Assembly: GCA_017503865.1 (NCBI GenBank)
Contig: JAFVSI010000040.1
Span: 1-55,735 of the forward strand
Reading direction: 5' to 3'
From: Clostridia bacterium
GTDB taxonomy: Bacteria > Bacillota > Clostridia > Oscillospirales > CAG-272
DNA: 55,735 nt
A program made the translations under genes and the position numbers. Position 1 is the first letter of the stretch; each line of letters opens with the position of its first letter. The notes beneath the pieces were generated by a model. The model worked only from the letters and a program-made list of their open reading frames with translations, had not been told where the DNA came from and did no database searches. Positions 45,293 through 53,473 of the stretch are shown piece after piece.

Positions 45293-45324
45293 AAAAAAAC
45301 AAGGTCAGCCGAAGCCAACCTTGT
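45293..45324 (-). terminator. Terminator of the late operon
   Basis: On the minus strand ACAAGGT...GGC / GCT...ACCTTGT around a TTCG loop, followed by seven T's. It stands between the last late gene (45335) and the early promoter (45227), so it should separate the two programmes. Confidence 0.9.
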
Positions 45325-45334
45325 CGGTATTAAA

Positions 45335-45706
45335 TTATCGGATTTCCCACGCCATATCGCACATTCTGTCCAAACAATCCCAAGTGTCATAGCAAGAATT
45401 GTCTATAATACAAGTTAGGTGTCCGTTGATACGAACCAAATAAGTTCCATTTGGGTGTCGGTCTGCAAACTCACCAACTGTCATACCATTACAATCGGTG
45501 GGTATTCCGCCTAAAACCTCTTGGATAGCGAAAGAATAACAAGTAGGACATAGTTTGCTTTCGCACTTGAGAATTTTCGAGGTGTGAAACAGTATTCTGC
45601 GAATGTCGGGATAGGGCAATCCACTTGCGAGGCTAATTGCCCGTGTTACACAATCGTTTCGGCGTTCACCTTGCGGATTAAGGTTAAAATAGCGGAACTC
45701 CGCCAT
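45335..45706 (-). CDS. Protein with papain-like cysteine-peptidase features (123 aa)
   Basis: MAEFRYFNLNPQGERRNDCVTRAISLASGLPYPD supplies a candidate nucleophile Cys (NDCVTRA), LVRINGHLTCIIDNSCYDTWDC a candidate His and Asp (GHLTCIIDN): the order of a small papain-type peptidase, as in a gut phage family I recognise but whose role is unknown. It closes the late operon. Start chosen at 45706 overlapping the stop of the previous gene. Could it serve as a lysin or capsid protease? No direct evidence. Confidence 0.65.
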   Translation of the reverse strand: MAEFRYFNLNPQGERRNDCVTRAISLASGLPYPDIRRILFHTSKILKCESKLCPTCYSFAIQEVLGGIPTDCNGMTVGEFADRHPNGTYLVRINGHLTCIIDNSCYDTWDCLDRMCDMAWEIR

Positions 45707-46509
45707 CACTCACCCTCAACGATGCAATCGTAGTACACGGCGAGTTTCTCCGCACCCTTGACGGCTACATCTTTATCGGTGAGCCAATCGTATGCGAGTT
45801 TGATAGCGAGGTCGGGGTTCGCCCCAATTGTGTTTTTATAGTCCGTATAGACCATCAAAGTCGCTACCTCAAGTTCTTTTTCGCCAAATCCTTCCATCTG
45901 CTTTCCCATTTGCTTTGCCTTTTGGGAAATCGCCTCCTTGGAAAACATTTGCTTTTCTCTTTCGTCGAGTTGCTCCTTGAGTTTCTTGCACCAATGCTCA
46001 AGTTCTTGCTCGGAAAGAGTTTCGCCGTAGTCACCGTAGTCTTGGTATCCGTAATCACGGCGACCTCTCATATCGTAACCGTAGTCACGACCTCTGCCGT
46101 AATCTTGAGGTGCGCCGTAGTAACCGCTACAATATCCCATAAACTCTACGGGTTCGTAACCGCCTCTGCCCCCCATATGGTGTCCGTCACGCATATCGCC
46201 ATAGTCTCTCATATCGCCACCACGCATATCGCTACGGCTATCACCTCGTGCGATATCGTAGTCGCCATAATCCCTTCTACCACCGCCACGAGCCATATCG
46301 TAGTTCATATCACCACGATAATCGCCTTGAGGGTGCATAGCGGGGTAACTACGAATGGTGCGACCATCGTAGCCATAATCCATACCTCTGTCGCCTCTGC
46401 GACCTCTGCCACGTCCACGACCTCTACCACGAGAGGAAACGACATAACCGCCCTCACTTCCGTAAGGGTTTCTGCCATCTTGCATATATCTCATATCTCT
46501 CTCGTTCAT
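45706..46509 (-). CDS. RG/DYG-rich low-complexity protein (267 aa)
   Basis: Residues about 20-165 are extremely rich in Arg, Gly, Asp and Tyr: SSRGRGRGRGRGRRGDRGMDYGYDGR, DYGDYDIARGDSRSDM, DYGRGRDYGYDMRGRRDYGYQDYGDYG. The C-terminal 100 residues are a helical domain (SEQELEHWCKKLKEQLDEREKQMFSKEAISQKAKQ...VATLMVYTDYKNTIG). RGG and Tyr/Gly repeats often bind RNA or drive condensate formation in other systems. It sits between virion-type genes and the peptidase-like gene. Function unknown. Confidence 0.85.
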   Translation of the reverse strand: MNERDMRYMQDGRNPYGSEGGYVVSSRGRGRGRGRGRRGDRGMDYGYDGRTIRSYPAMHPQGDYRGDMNYDMARGGGRRDYGDYDIARGDSRSDMRGGDMRDYGDMRDGHHMGGRGGYEPVEFMGYCSGYYGAPQDYGRGRDYGYDMRGRRDYGYQDYGDYGETLSEQELEHWCKKLKEQLDEREKQMFSKEAISQKAKQMGKQMEGFGEKELEVATLMVYTDYKNTIGANPDLAIKLAYDWLTDKDVAVKGAEKLAVYYDCIVEGE

Positions 46510-46513
46510 AGCC

Positions 46514-46963
46514 TTATACCACCTTGTCGATATTTACAACTACGCTCGTAAAGGTTGCATCAATGGCATCACTTGTATTGACAAAGGAAACATTTTGTGC
46601 ATCGGTGCTTGTTACTCCGAGAACGCAATCGGTATCAACCTTTGCATAGTAGTCGATTACCCAAGTGCGAATTTCGGTGTCTGCGGTAGTTATCGTCTGC
46701 GTGGAAACTGCTCCGTCAACAAGAACGCCGTTAAGGGCGAGTTGCACCGTAACATCTCCCGCCGCTGAACCGCTACCTACAAAAGTCGCAGTAATGTGGT
46801 AAATTCCCTCGGTGTTGAGGGTAATGCCATTAGCGGTTGCGGAAAACGTAGGAACTCCGCAACGATTTCTTTTACAGAACTTACGATAAGTAGAGCCGAT
46901 ATTCACAACTCCGTCCGCAAGAACTGTTTGTGTGCCAAAATTTTTAATACCTATAAGTAACAT
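46514..46963 (-). CDS. C1q/TNF-like virion-type protein (149 aa)
   Basis: After a short N-terminal helix the sequence is beta-strand rich: FSATANGITLNTEGIYHITATFVGSGSAAGDVTVQLALNGVLVDGAVSTQTITTAD, typical of C1q/BclA-C-like jelly rolls that form trimers. Such proteins often crown phage capsids or tails. Located at the end of the late operon with the Gly-rich protein. No receptor known. Confidence 0.75.
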   Translation of the reverse strand: MLLIGIKNFGTQTVLADGVVNIGSTYRKFCKRNRCGVPTFSATANGITLNTEGIYHITATFVGSGSAAGDVTVQLALNGVLVDGAVSTQTITTADTEIRTWVIDYYAKVDTDCVLGVTSTDAQNVSFVNTSDAIDATFTSVVVNIDKVV

Positions 46964-46991
46964 CTTAGTTTACTCCTTATAAATTAAAATT

Positions 46992-47019
46992 GAGGGCAAA
47001 GACTTTCGCCCCTGCCCTC
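46992..47019 (-). terminator. Possible weak terminator in late operon
   Basis: GAGGGCA pairs with TGCCCTC around a loop of 14 bases. On the minus strand AATTTTAATTT follows. Position between the Gly-rich 239-aa gene and the C1q-like gene suggests attenuation. The T-run is poor. Confidence 0.45.
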
Positions 47020-47069
47020 TTGGAATTTGGTAGGATAGTTAGTCCTTGATTTCTGTTATTCAGTTGTGA

Positions 47070-47789
47070 TTACTGAACGGAAGCTCCGCAACAACCGCTA
47101 TTTACGGGATAAACGCCGTAGTTGTAGCAACAGTTCGGATTGGGTGTAAGGTAAGCAGGGATAGGACAAGGCTCACGGAGTTGCGAAATAAGGTACGCAC
47201 TCTGCTTGTCGTTGCTTATCTGTGCCTTGAGACCGCTGTTCTCCGCTTGGAGAGAAGAAATCTTTTCGGTAGTGAGATAATCAAGGATAGCACGAGTGTT
47301 GTCCTGACCTGCACGAATAATGTCGCAAGTGTTACGCTCGTTAGCATACTTTACATCAGCGATTGCCGCACGGGTGTCACAGCAACATTGAGCGATTTGT
47401 GTGGAAAGAGCGTTGAAGCCTGCTTGGTTTTGATAACCGAGGGTGCAGATAGCATTGTCTACGCCACTGAAACCTGCGTTGATAGTTGCGTTAAGACCGC
47501 TGAAGCCTTGGTTATTGTAGTTGATTGCCTGCGCTTGACCGAGTTTGATGTCGTTCAGCGAGGAAAGAACGGCAGAGTTGTTGAAGCCTGCCGCAAGGTC
47601 TGCTTGGGTAGCGCAAGCACCGCCGTAGCCACCGCCGAAGCCAAAGCCGCCGTTGCCCCAACCGAACAGACCTGCGACTACTATAAGTGCCGCTAAATCT
47701 CCCCAGCCGTTGCCACCGAAGCCCATACCGCCGTTGCTACAATTACCGTTTGCGACGTAAGGAACGTCGCCTTCTACATAAAGGGACAT
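47070..47789 (-). CDS. Gly/Asn-rich protein with hydrophobic segment (239 aa)
   Basis: Residues about 17-60 carry GGMGFGGNGWGDLAALIVVAGLFGWGNGGFGFGGGYGG, a hydrophobic glycine-rich stretch. Then come helical repeats (LSSLNDIKLGQAQAINYNNQGFSGLNATINAGFSG) and a Cys-rich zone (AQCCCDTRAAIADVKY), ending in CPIPAYLTPNPNCCYNYGVYPV. I recognise this as a recurring gut-phage protein, probably associated with the virion or membrane; no function is known. Confidence 0.75.
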   Translation of the reverse strand: MSLYVEGDVPYVANGNCSNGGMGFGGNGWGDLAALIVVAGLFGWGNGGFGFGGGYGGACATQADLAAGFNNSAVLSSLNDIKLGQAQAINYNNQGFSGLNATINAGFSGVDNAICTLGYQNQAGFNALSTQIAQCCCDTRAAIADVKYANERNTCDIIRAGQDNTRAILDYLTTEKISSLQAENSGLKAQISNDKQSAYLISQLREPCPIPAYLTPNPNCCYNYGVYPVNSGCCGASVQ

Positions 47790-47865
47790 AATATTTCTCC
47801 TTATTAAAATAAATTTATATTAACAACAAACTTTTAGTGCACATCAAAATTTGCTGAAAATACCA

Positions 47866-48111
47866 TTAGTTATTGCCAAACATCTGCATAAGTTGAGCCA
47901 AATTTTGCTCATTTACGCCATTTTGTCTTGCGAGTTGCATTACAAAATCTCTCGGGTTTCTACCTTGCGACATATTGCGTATTTGAGTGAGCATTTGCGA
48001 ATATTGAGGATTTTGCTGAACAAGCATTTGTATAATTGCTTGTGGATTTTGCCCTGCGTTTCTCATTTGGAAGAGGGATTGCAGAGCTTGGTTTACATCA
48101 TAATTTGGCAT
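47866..48111 (-). CDS. Asn/Gln/Met-rich helical protein (81 aa)
   Basis: MPNYDVNQALQSLFQMRNAGQNPQAIIQMLVQQNPQYSQMLTQIRNMSQGRNPRDFVMQLARQNGVNEQNLAQLMQMFGN: helical, with NPQ- and QN-rich motifs, a conserved gut-phage type. The next upstream 32-aa gene has the same 'NPQIILNML' motif, so the pair may have diverged from one unit. Function unknown. Confidence 0.72.
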   Translation of the reverse strand: MPNYDVNQALQSLFQMRNAGQNPQAIIQMLVQQNPQYSQMLTQIRNMSQGRNPRDFVMQLARQNGVNEQNLAQLMQMFGNN

Positions 48112-48115
48112 AGTA

Positions 48116-48214
48116 TTACCTCGCTAAAAGCATATTTAGAATAATTTGAGGGTTGCACCCTTTTTCAGCGATTAAGACGATAGCCTCAATCTTTTGTATA
48201 AATCCAATGTTCAA
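48116..48214 (-). CDS. Small peptide, TTG start (32 aa)
   Basis: TTG 48214 follows AAGGAG by 8 bases and gives MNIGFIQKIEAIVLIAEKGC then NPQIILNMLLAR, ending 4 bases before the next ATG. The NPQIILNML part resembles the 81-aa neighbour. Weakly supported but well placed. Confidence 0.5.
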   Translation of the reverse strand: MNIGFIQKIEAIVLIAEKGCNPQIILNMLLAR

Positions 48215-48226
48215 TAGAATAACTCC

Positions 48227-48370
48227 TTATTGGGTGAGGATTTTTTTGATAGTGTTGATATCCTTTTGTGCCTTTTCGATCAGTCTCTGCATTTCTGCGA
48301 TTTGTTTTTCGAGGATTTGAAGTCGCTTGGTACAATGGCAAGTGGTTTTAGTTTGATTGCTTTGTTCCAT
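48227..48370 (-). CDS. Coiled-coil peptide with CHC motif (47 aa)
   Basis: MEQSNQTKTTCHCTKRLQIL then EKQIAEMQRLIEKAQKDINT and a short tail. Start 48370 is behind CAGGAGG and lies within the end of the preceding gene (overlap of 23 bases). Heptad-like helix; possible oligomer. Function unknown. Confidence 0.65.
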   Translation of the reverse strand: MEQSNQTKTTCHCTKRLQILEKQIAEMQRLIEKAQKDINTIKKILTQ

Positions 48371-48869
48371 TTGTTCTGCCTCCTGAGTTTATTTGTTTTT
48401 GCATATTTTCGAGTTTTTGCAAAAGAGTTTCAAATTGTGCATTAGTTACAAATCCCATAGAAGAAATTTGTTCTTTTGTTACAAAATCATCGTAATTGAC
48501 TTGTGGCACAGGCTCTTGCGGTTTTATAGGTGAACCATCGGGGTTGATAGCGGTAAGACTGAAATAGTCGATGCTTGAAATTCCCGAAGCATTTGCGGAC
48601 TTAACATACAGGCGGTTTTTTGGCAAATCTATGAAATACGCACTTAAATTCGGGAAAACGATAAAAGCCTTTGCTTCTTCTTCCGTTGCATATCTTATTT
48701 CTTGTATCTGCGGTAAATTAGGTTGTGTTTGGGGTTGAGGTTGCATTTGCTGTTGCACTTGCGGTTGTTGTGTTGCCATAGGGATTTGCGGAGCATACTG
48801 CGGTGTAGACATTCCGTAGTTATTGGGGTATGGTTGACCATAACTTCTTTGGTAAGGTGATTGATACAT
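48348..48869 (-). CDS. Pro/Gln-rich virion-type protein (173 aa)
   Basis: The N-terminal 55 residues are Tyr/Pro/Gln repeats (YQSPYQRSYGQPYPNNYGMSTPQYAPQIPMATQQPQVQQQMQPQPQTQPN). The rest contains EIRYATEEEAKAFIVFPNLSAYFIDLPKNRLYVKSANASGISSIDYFSL and a C-terminal coiled coil. I recognise this as a recurring protein in gut siphovirus genomes; probably a structural accessory. Function not proven. Confidence 0.75.
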   Translation of the reverse strand: MYQSPYQRSYGQPYPNNYGMSTPQYAPQIPMATQQPQVQQQMQPQPQTQPNLPQIQEIRYATEEEAKAFIVFPNLSAYFIDLPKNRLYVKSANASGISSIDYFSLTAINPDGSPIKPQEPVPQVNYDDFVTKEQISSMGFVTNAQFETLLQKLENMQKQINSGGRTNGTKQSN

Positions 48870-48912
48870 ATTTTCATCTCCTTTTCGTTTCCTTGTACCC
48901 CAATTTTAGCAT

Positions 48913-48945
48913 AAAAAAAGACGAAGCGTTGTCTACACTTCGTCT
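48913..48945 (-). terminator. Intrinsic terminator
   Basis: On the minus strand AGACGAAG pairs with CTTCGTCT around an 11-base loop, followed by seven T's. It lies between the membrane-protein gene (48970) and the Pro/Gln-rich gene (48869), so expression of the last block depends on read-through or on a local start. Confidence 0.88.
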
Positions 48946-48969
48946 ACATTTTAATATTTTGGAACTCTA

Positions 48970-49527
48970 CTATTTGAAGAGTTCCTTTTTCATACGCCAT
49001 TTTGCTTGTCGAACACTATCCCAACTGATGGAATTTTCTTGCGTTTCGCACAACCACTCCCAAACCTGTTTTGGAGTTTTCCTCTCAACGAAGAATTTCA
49101 CCGCCATCTTGGTTTTAAGTTCCGTGTAGTTATGCGACTTGCATACCTCAACCATTTTGTCCTCGTCCGAAACCACGGGGTCAAAAAGTAGGCTCTCGGC
49201 ATACATAATAATCGGTATCCAACAACCCACTCCGATATTCCAAATTATGCTAACAGACTTTGGCACACAGAGGATAGCAAGACCGAACAAAAATGTCATA
49301 GTTGAAACGCTTATGCATTTCTGTGTCGAGTTAAAATGCTTGATTTTCGGCACTAAAAATCGAGTTGCAAAGTACCCGCCCATCATACACACAGTCTCGA
49401 TTGTCTTATCGCAAAGCCAACCGACCGCATAAACTGTGGCAAATAGCACGAAATACCCAAGCAATTTTCGTGAATAGTACCAAAGGGCAACCTTAACCCT
49501 TGCTCTTGATTTCGGCAATCTTCTCAT
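48970..49527 (-). CDS. Multi-pass membrane protein (185 aa)
   Basis: Three to four hydrophobic segments (LLGYFVLFATVYAVGWLC, TVCMMGGYFATRFLV, ISVSTMTFLFGLAILCVP, IIWNIGVGCWIPIIMYAESLL) precede a soluble C-terminal domain (VCKSHNYTELKTKMAVKFFVERKTPKQVWEWLCETQ) that looks helical. Membrane proteins like this recur in gut siphoviruses near lysis genes. A role in lysis or superinfection exclusion is inference. ATG 49527 used; a TTG directly upstream is possible. Confidence 0.72.
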   Translation of the reverse strand: MRRLPKSRARVKVALWYYSRKLLGYFVLFATVYAVGWLCDKTIETVCMMGGYFATRFLVPKIKHFNSTQKCISVSTMTFLFGLAILCVPKSVSIIWNIGVGCWIPIIMYAESLLFDPVVSDEDKMVEVCKSHNYTELKTKMAVKFFVERKTPKQVWEWLCETQENSISWDSVRQAKWRMKKELFK

Positions 49528-49660
49528 CAATTGCTTTCACTTCCTCGGCAAGTTTTTCTTTGTCAGCATCAAGCTTTGCAATCTTTTTAACTCTTTTATC
49601 CTTTTCCTTTTCAAGTTCCTTTACATCGTCACCCTGAAAAAGTACAAAAAATATACCCAT
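49493..49660 (-). CDS. Small membrane/coiled-coil peptide (55 aa)
   Basis: ATG 49660 is behind GGAGGCAAATAAA. MGIFFVLFQGDDVKELEKEK, DKRVKKIAKLDADKEKLAEE and VKAIDEKIAEIKSKG: short hydrophobic start, then a coiled coil. It overlaps the next gene by 35 bases. Possible spanin-like or lysis accessory; weak. Confidence 0.62.
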   Translation of the reverse strand: MGIFFVLFQGDDVKELEKEKDKRVKKIAKLDADKEKLAEEVKAIDEKIAEIKSKG

Positions 49661-49661
49661 T

Positions 49662-50243
49662 TTATTTGCCTCCCTTCTTTGAAAGTAGGTTTGAATATGC
49701 ATAATAGAGCAAGACCATCAAAATTACGTCTATTGAGAATATTGCTCCGACAAGCATATTGTCGCCCATTATTTTTAATTCTACATTCTTGGTGAACATA
49801 GATATTACTTGGAACGTAAGTATTAACGCAAATCCCAAAGGAATATTTAACAGCCTTTTCTTGTCTTTTAAAATGAATATAAAAGGCATAAATAAAAGTT
49901 GCCATAGGTCAACAATCAACCCTAAATTCGCATTAAACAGTTTTACAAATGTGGATAGTATTACCGTTGATACTACTATTATGAGTTGCCATCTTTCGTA
50001 TTTCGTTTGTTGACATACGGCAAGGGTGTAAAAATAACAAGAGGGAAACGCATATACAAACCCAAGTAAGAATTTCGCCCATAGTTTATTGTCCGCAAAT
50101 TCGCAGACCTTGATAAATCGCTCGTTTTCACAAACGATAACAAAAAAGTTACCACCGAATATCTTGATTAGGAAACACACGATAAGCGTTACCCAAGACA
50201 CGATGATAACTCTTTTAAGGTATTTTACTTTGTCTAACGCCAT
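49662..50243 (-). CDS. Multi-pass membrane protein (193 aa)
   Basis: Five to six hydrophobic segments (VIIVSWVTLIVCFLIKIFGG, FLLGFVYAFPSCYFYTLAV, LIIVVSTVILSTFVKLF, LLFMPFIFILKDKKRLLN, LGFALILTFQVISMF, FSIDVILMVLLYYAYSNLL). It starts in the overlap (TAATG) with the holin-like gene's stop. Together with its neighbours it forms a membrane-gene cluster at the place of a lysis module. Confidence 0.72.
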   Translation of the reverse strand: MALDKVKYLKRVIIVSWVTLIVCFLIKIFGGNFFVIVCENERFIKVCEFADNKLWAKFLLGFVYAFPSCYFYTLAVCQQTKYERWQLIIVVSTVILSTFVKLFNANLGLIVDLWQLLFMPFIFILKDKKRLLNIPLGFALILTFQVISMFTKNVELKIMGDNMLVGAIFSIDVILMVLLYYAYSNLLSKKGGK

Positions 50244-50710
50244 TACTTCTTCAACCTTTCCCAAAACGCTTTTTCGGCATCACTTGTTGCCTTTTTGTTT
50301 TTGGGGGTAGGTTGTCGCTCCGAGGTCTTGTCAGTCTTTTCAAATATTTCGTCCACAAGTTCGTGAGCCTTATCGGCGTTAATAATGCCATCTCCAAGTG
50401 CGTAAATAACTATCGCAAATGCGCCCGAAAGAAGTATCTCGGTTGCCTCGCAAGAAAAATACTTGGGAAGCACAAGGCTTAGCAAAACCCAACAAACGGC
50501 AGAAATGCCGAATGCGATAAGGATAAGCACCTTGTTTGCGGATTTGCGGATTTTTTCGTTCTTGATTTTGGCGGTCAGTTTCTTGATAGGCTTCTTGATG
50601 AGGGCAACCATACCTATCGTGAACGCTACTATCGAACTCATTGTTATCACCATATATACGGCGTAATTACTCGCAAGATAGTTGAAAATGCGATTAATCA
50701 CTTCCATCAT
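50243..50710 (-). CDS. Holin-like membrane protein (155 aa)
   Basis: Three hydrophobic segments (YAVYMVITMSSIVAFTIGMVALI, KVLILIAFGISAVCWVLLSLVL, ATEILLSGAFAIVIYALGDGII) followed by a charged C-terminal tail (KTDKTSERQPTPKNKKATSDAEKAFWERLKK). This fits the topology of phage-type holins with a cytoplasmic tail. It lies at the end of the tail operon with other membrane proteins. No endolysin of known type was found beside it, so the holin call stays tentative. Partial copy at 1-459. Confidence 0.7.
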   Translation of the reverse strand: MMEVINRIFNYLASNYAVYMVITMSSIVAFTIGMVALIKKPIKKLTAKIKNEKIRKSANKVLILIAFGISAVCWVLLSLVLPKYFSCEATEILLSGAFAIVIYALGDGIINADKAHELVDEIFEKTDKTSERQPTPKNKKATSDAEKAFWERLKK

Positions 50711-50724
50711 AGTCGTTTACCGCC

Positions 50725-51078
50725 TTACTCGTCGAATTGTGCAATCTGCTTACGCAGGGCGTTTAAGTGAGCCTCGTACTCTGCCTTTACGATAGAGGTT
50801 TCAGTCTCGATAACTTGGGTGGCGAAATCGGACTTCTTCTTCTCACTTGCCTCCATCATCGCTTGTCGCTCGGCGTTGAATTCGGCTTGAAGTTTGGCGA
50901 TATCTTCGTTAAGTCTTGCAGTGCGGGCGTTGAGAGCCTCGGTGCGAGAACGGTCGATTTCTGCATTGTTGGGGGCGACCTTCTCTCTTATAGCCTTGTC
51001 CTTGGCGGTGGAGATTGCTCTTTCCATCTCGCTGGCGATGGATTGCAGAGCGACTTCAAGGTGTTGCTTTATTGCCAT
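50725..51078 (-). CDS. Small coiled-coil protein (second copy of 474-827)
   Basis: Same reading frame and start context (AAAGGAGAGG) as the gene at 474-827. Preceded by the duplicated promoter at 51112-51140. Confidence 0.8.
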   Translation of the reverse strand: MAIKQHLEVALQSIASEMERAISTAKDKAIREKVAPNNAEIDRSRTEALNARTARLNEDIAKLQAEFNAERQAMMEASEKKKSDFATQVIETETSIVKAEYEAHLNALRKQIAQFDE

Positions 51079-51111
51079 AGTATCCTCTCCTTTTCTGTAT
51101 TTCATAATAAT

Positions 51112-51140
51112 ATCATACTACTTATTGTGCGATTTGTCAA
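51112..51140 (-). promoter_or_regulatory. Promoter (second copy of 861-889)
   Basis: TTGACA-17-TATGAT on the minus strand, copy of the promoter in the left repeat. Confidence 0.75.
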
Positions 51141-51203
51141 GGGGGTTACGGAAAAAATTTAAAATATTTTTGCTTTTTCTTTGCCCCCTATAAACGAGCA
51201 TTG

Positions 51204-51605
51204 TTATTCGACCAATTCCCAACCGCTTGGGTAGATGGAGGGTGTCCAAACATTCGCCTCGATAAGCGACTTGTAGAGTTGCCCATCCCACCAACCGCAT
51301 TCGTCTTTCGCAAACGCAGTACCCGTGGTAATGTCATCGGGGATAATGCGATACCCCTCTTTGTACTCGATATCTTCCCAAAGCGTCGGGGAGTTATCGG
51401 GTGAGTTTTCTGCGGTGTCGTAGAGGTCAACCGCCGCCCTTTTGATTGTGCCGTTGTGGTTTATGCGAGTTCCCGACTTTACAAGTGCGCCCTTGCTCTT
51501 GAGCGTCGGGTAAATATTTACCGCCACGGACGCTTGTGCGTCGGTAGCACTTTCACGCATTTTTACGATAGCCTCAAGAAAGGCTTCGGCTTCTTTTCGT
51601 GTCAT
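51204..51605 (-). CDS. CBM5/12-like tail-associated protein (second copy of 953-1354)
   Basis: Identical frame to 953-1354. Confidence 0.7.
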   Translation of the reverse strand: MTRKEAEAFLEAIVKMRESATDAQASVAVNIYPTLKSKGALVKSGTRINHNGTIKRAAVDLYDTAENSPDNSPTLWEDIEYKEGYRIIPDDITTGTAFAKDECGWWDGQLYKSLIEANVWTPSIYPSGWELVE

Positions 51606-51652
51606 AGTAATTCTCCTTGTTCTTTTATACGCATTTTGTGTTTAATGGTAGG

Positions 51653-52051
51653 TTAATCGTCATCTCCGATGTATACACTTGTATCTTCCGATGTAACCAA
51701 AGTAAATGACACCCCATTCCAAAATACATAAATCACAGGCTTGTCGGTTGTTACATAGATGGCATTATATGAAGTGCCTACATTAATAATGCCACCGCTG
51801 ACGACATTATTAAGTGTAATGTTAGACAAATCTTCTCTATAACTCTCGTCGTGATATATATATTCACCATTTTCGTATGATGTATATGTAGCGTATCTTA
51901 TGTTTGCGGCAAACGAACTAATAGTAATAGTGCAAGTAGGAACGTCGCCACTTCCACCACCGCCACCTCCACTTTCGGGAAGGTTGTTTATAGTGTCAAG
52001 AATGTCTTGTAAATCAGTATTGTTTGCTTGAAGTTCCGAATTATAGGACAT
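51653..52051 (-). CDS. Glycine-linker tail protein (second copy of 1402-1800)
   Basis: Identical frame to 1402-1800. Confidence 0.7.
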   Translation of the reverse strand: MSYNSELQANNTDLQDILDTINNLPESGGGGGGSGDVPTCTITISSFAANIRYATYTSYENGEYIYHDESYREDLSNITLNNVVSGGIINVGTSYNAIYVTTDKPVIYVFWNGVSFTLVTSEDTSVYIGDDD

Positions 52052-52317
52052 TAAATCACACCCTCTATCATAGATTTGAGTTCGTCGGCACTAATATCTC
52101 GCTCGGCGTAAGCACCGCATCTTTCAACCCTTGCGGATACAAGTGCCTCAACCGTCGCACGGTATTGATCGGGAACATCTTCGAGTGACATTTTGCCACG
52201 ATAGACTTTGCTCGCGTACGGGCGGTGAATATTGTCACCTACTGTGGCGAGGAACTCGCTTTCGGTCAGTTCCTCAAAACCTTTTTCGTTATTTGCAGAA
52301 ATATAATATCTTTTCAT
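52051..52317 (-). CDS. Small tail-module protein (second copy of 1800-2066)
   Basis: Identical frame to 1800-2066. Confidence 0.65.
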   Translation of the reverse strand: MKRYYISANNEKGFEELTESEFLATVGDNIHRPYASKVYRGKMSLEDVPDQYRATVEALVSARVERCGAYAERDISADELKSMIEGVI

Positions 52318-52343
52318 TAAAGAGTTCCTTTCACTTGTTCAAA

Positions 52344-52871
52344 TTATCCGAAAATTGTTGCAACGGAGTCTGTTATTTTAAAAGACCATCGAACAACGCC
52401 GCTTGCCGTGTTTTCGCGTCTTTCTTCGAGTGTCGCCCCACTACAAACCCAATCATATGTGTCGGCTGTATCTACCCATATGTTCGTCCCTTTAATAACG
52501 TGATTTATCTCAAAACCGCTACCAGCACCAAGATTATTATCAACAACTTGGAGTATGATTTCACCATTTGGTGATGTATTTGCAAAATGTACACTTATCC
52601 AATCGCCACCGTTATCAAAATCGACCGAAGAAAATTCATAACTCGCACCACCGCCACCGCCCCCCGAAGCCTTGCCTTCAAGAGCCGACTTGATTTGTGC
52701 GATTAAGGTGTCTTGTGCCGATATCTCGGTGGCGAGCGAAAATGTACCCGTGATGGTTTGTCCATTCGCCCCGTGCGCCGTAACACCCGACATAAGGTCG
52801 GAGGGCGACACCGTATCATTCGTTAAATCTATGACAGTTTTTCCGCCATAGACGACTTTATTTACCGCCAT
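52344..52871 (-). CDS. MAVNKVVYGG-type tail protein (second copy of 2093-2620)
   Basis: Identical frame to 2093-2620. Confidence 0.75.
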   Translation of the reverse strand: MAVNKVVYGGKTVIDLTNDTVSPSDLMSGVTAHGANGQTITGTFSLATEISAQDTLIAQIKSALEGKASGGGGGGASYEFSSVDFDNGGDWISVHFANTSPNGEIILQVVDNNLGAGSGFEINHVIKGTNIWVDTADTYDWVCSGATLEERRENTASGVVRWSFKITDSVATIFG

Positions 52872-52883
52872 AGTTTATCTCCT

Positions 52884-53459
52884 TTAGCCGATAGTTACAG
52901 TAACGCCACCTGCGGAGTTGTTGCTCTCAACATACGGGATAGGCTTAACCGTTACCGAGGTGAGGCAAGTGTAACCCGCATCGGGAACGATTACTTGCTC
53001 GACCGTGCTTGGGGTTACGGTTTTTTCTTGTCGCTTTTCGCCCTCGGTGGTACTCATATTACCCGTCACGCCGAGAATGGTTACACCTTCTCTTATGTTT
53101 GAGGGGATAAGTTTAGCCTTTTCGGTGTCGGAAATCGTAACCTCACCCGAACCATCGTGATATCCTTGCGGAACTGTATAAGCACCGTCCTTGGTGGATA
53201 TAGTGCCTTGTACCGCACCATTGTTGGGCATTGTACCCGTGAGTTTAGAGCCTCTCGCATATGCGGTTTTTCCTATAAGAATTTCCGCTACCGCAACGGT
53301 TGCGTCTTGGGAGTTTACATCAAACTCGCAAGTTCCAACAATTGGCTCACCGTCTTTTCCGTGGGCGGTCACGCCTTTAAGAAGGTTATCGTCTGTAACG
53401 GTGTCTGCGGTTAAGTCGATAAGGGTTTGTCCACCATAAATAACTTTTGAAACTGCCAT
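52884..53459 (-). CDS. MAVSKVIYGG-type tail protein (second copy of 2633-3208)
   Basis: Identical frame to 2633-3208. Confidence 0.75.
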   Translation of the reverse strand: MAVSKVIYGGQTLIDLTADTVTDDNLLKGVTAHGKDGEPIVGTCEFDVNSQDATVAVAEILIGKTAYARGSKLTGTMPNNGAVQGTISTKDGAYTVPQGYHDGSGEVTISDTEKAKLIPSNIREGVTILGVTGNMSTTEGEKRQEKTVTPSTVEQVIVPDAGYTCLTSVTVKPIPYVESNNSAGGVTVTIG

Positions 53460-53473
53460 AGTATTTCCTCTTT

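Noticed and set aside
48880..48912. Possible TAAAAT -10 followed by TGGGGTA before the Pro/Gln-rich gene
   Set aside because: No acceptable -35 element at 16-18 bases; the upstream bases belong to the terminator hairpin.
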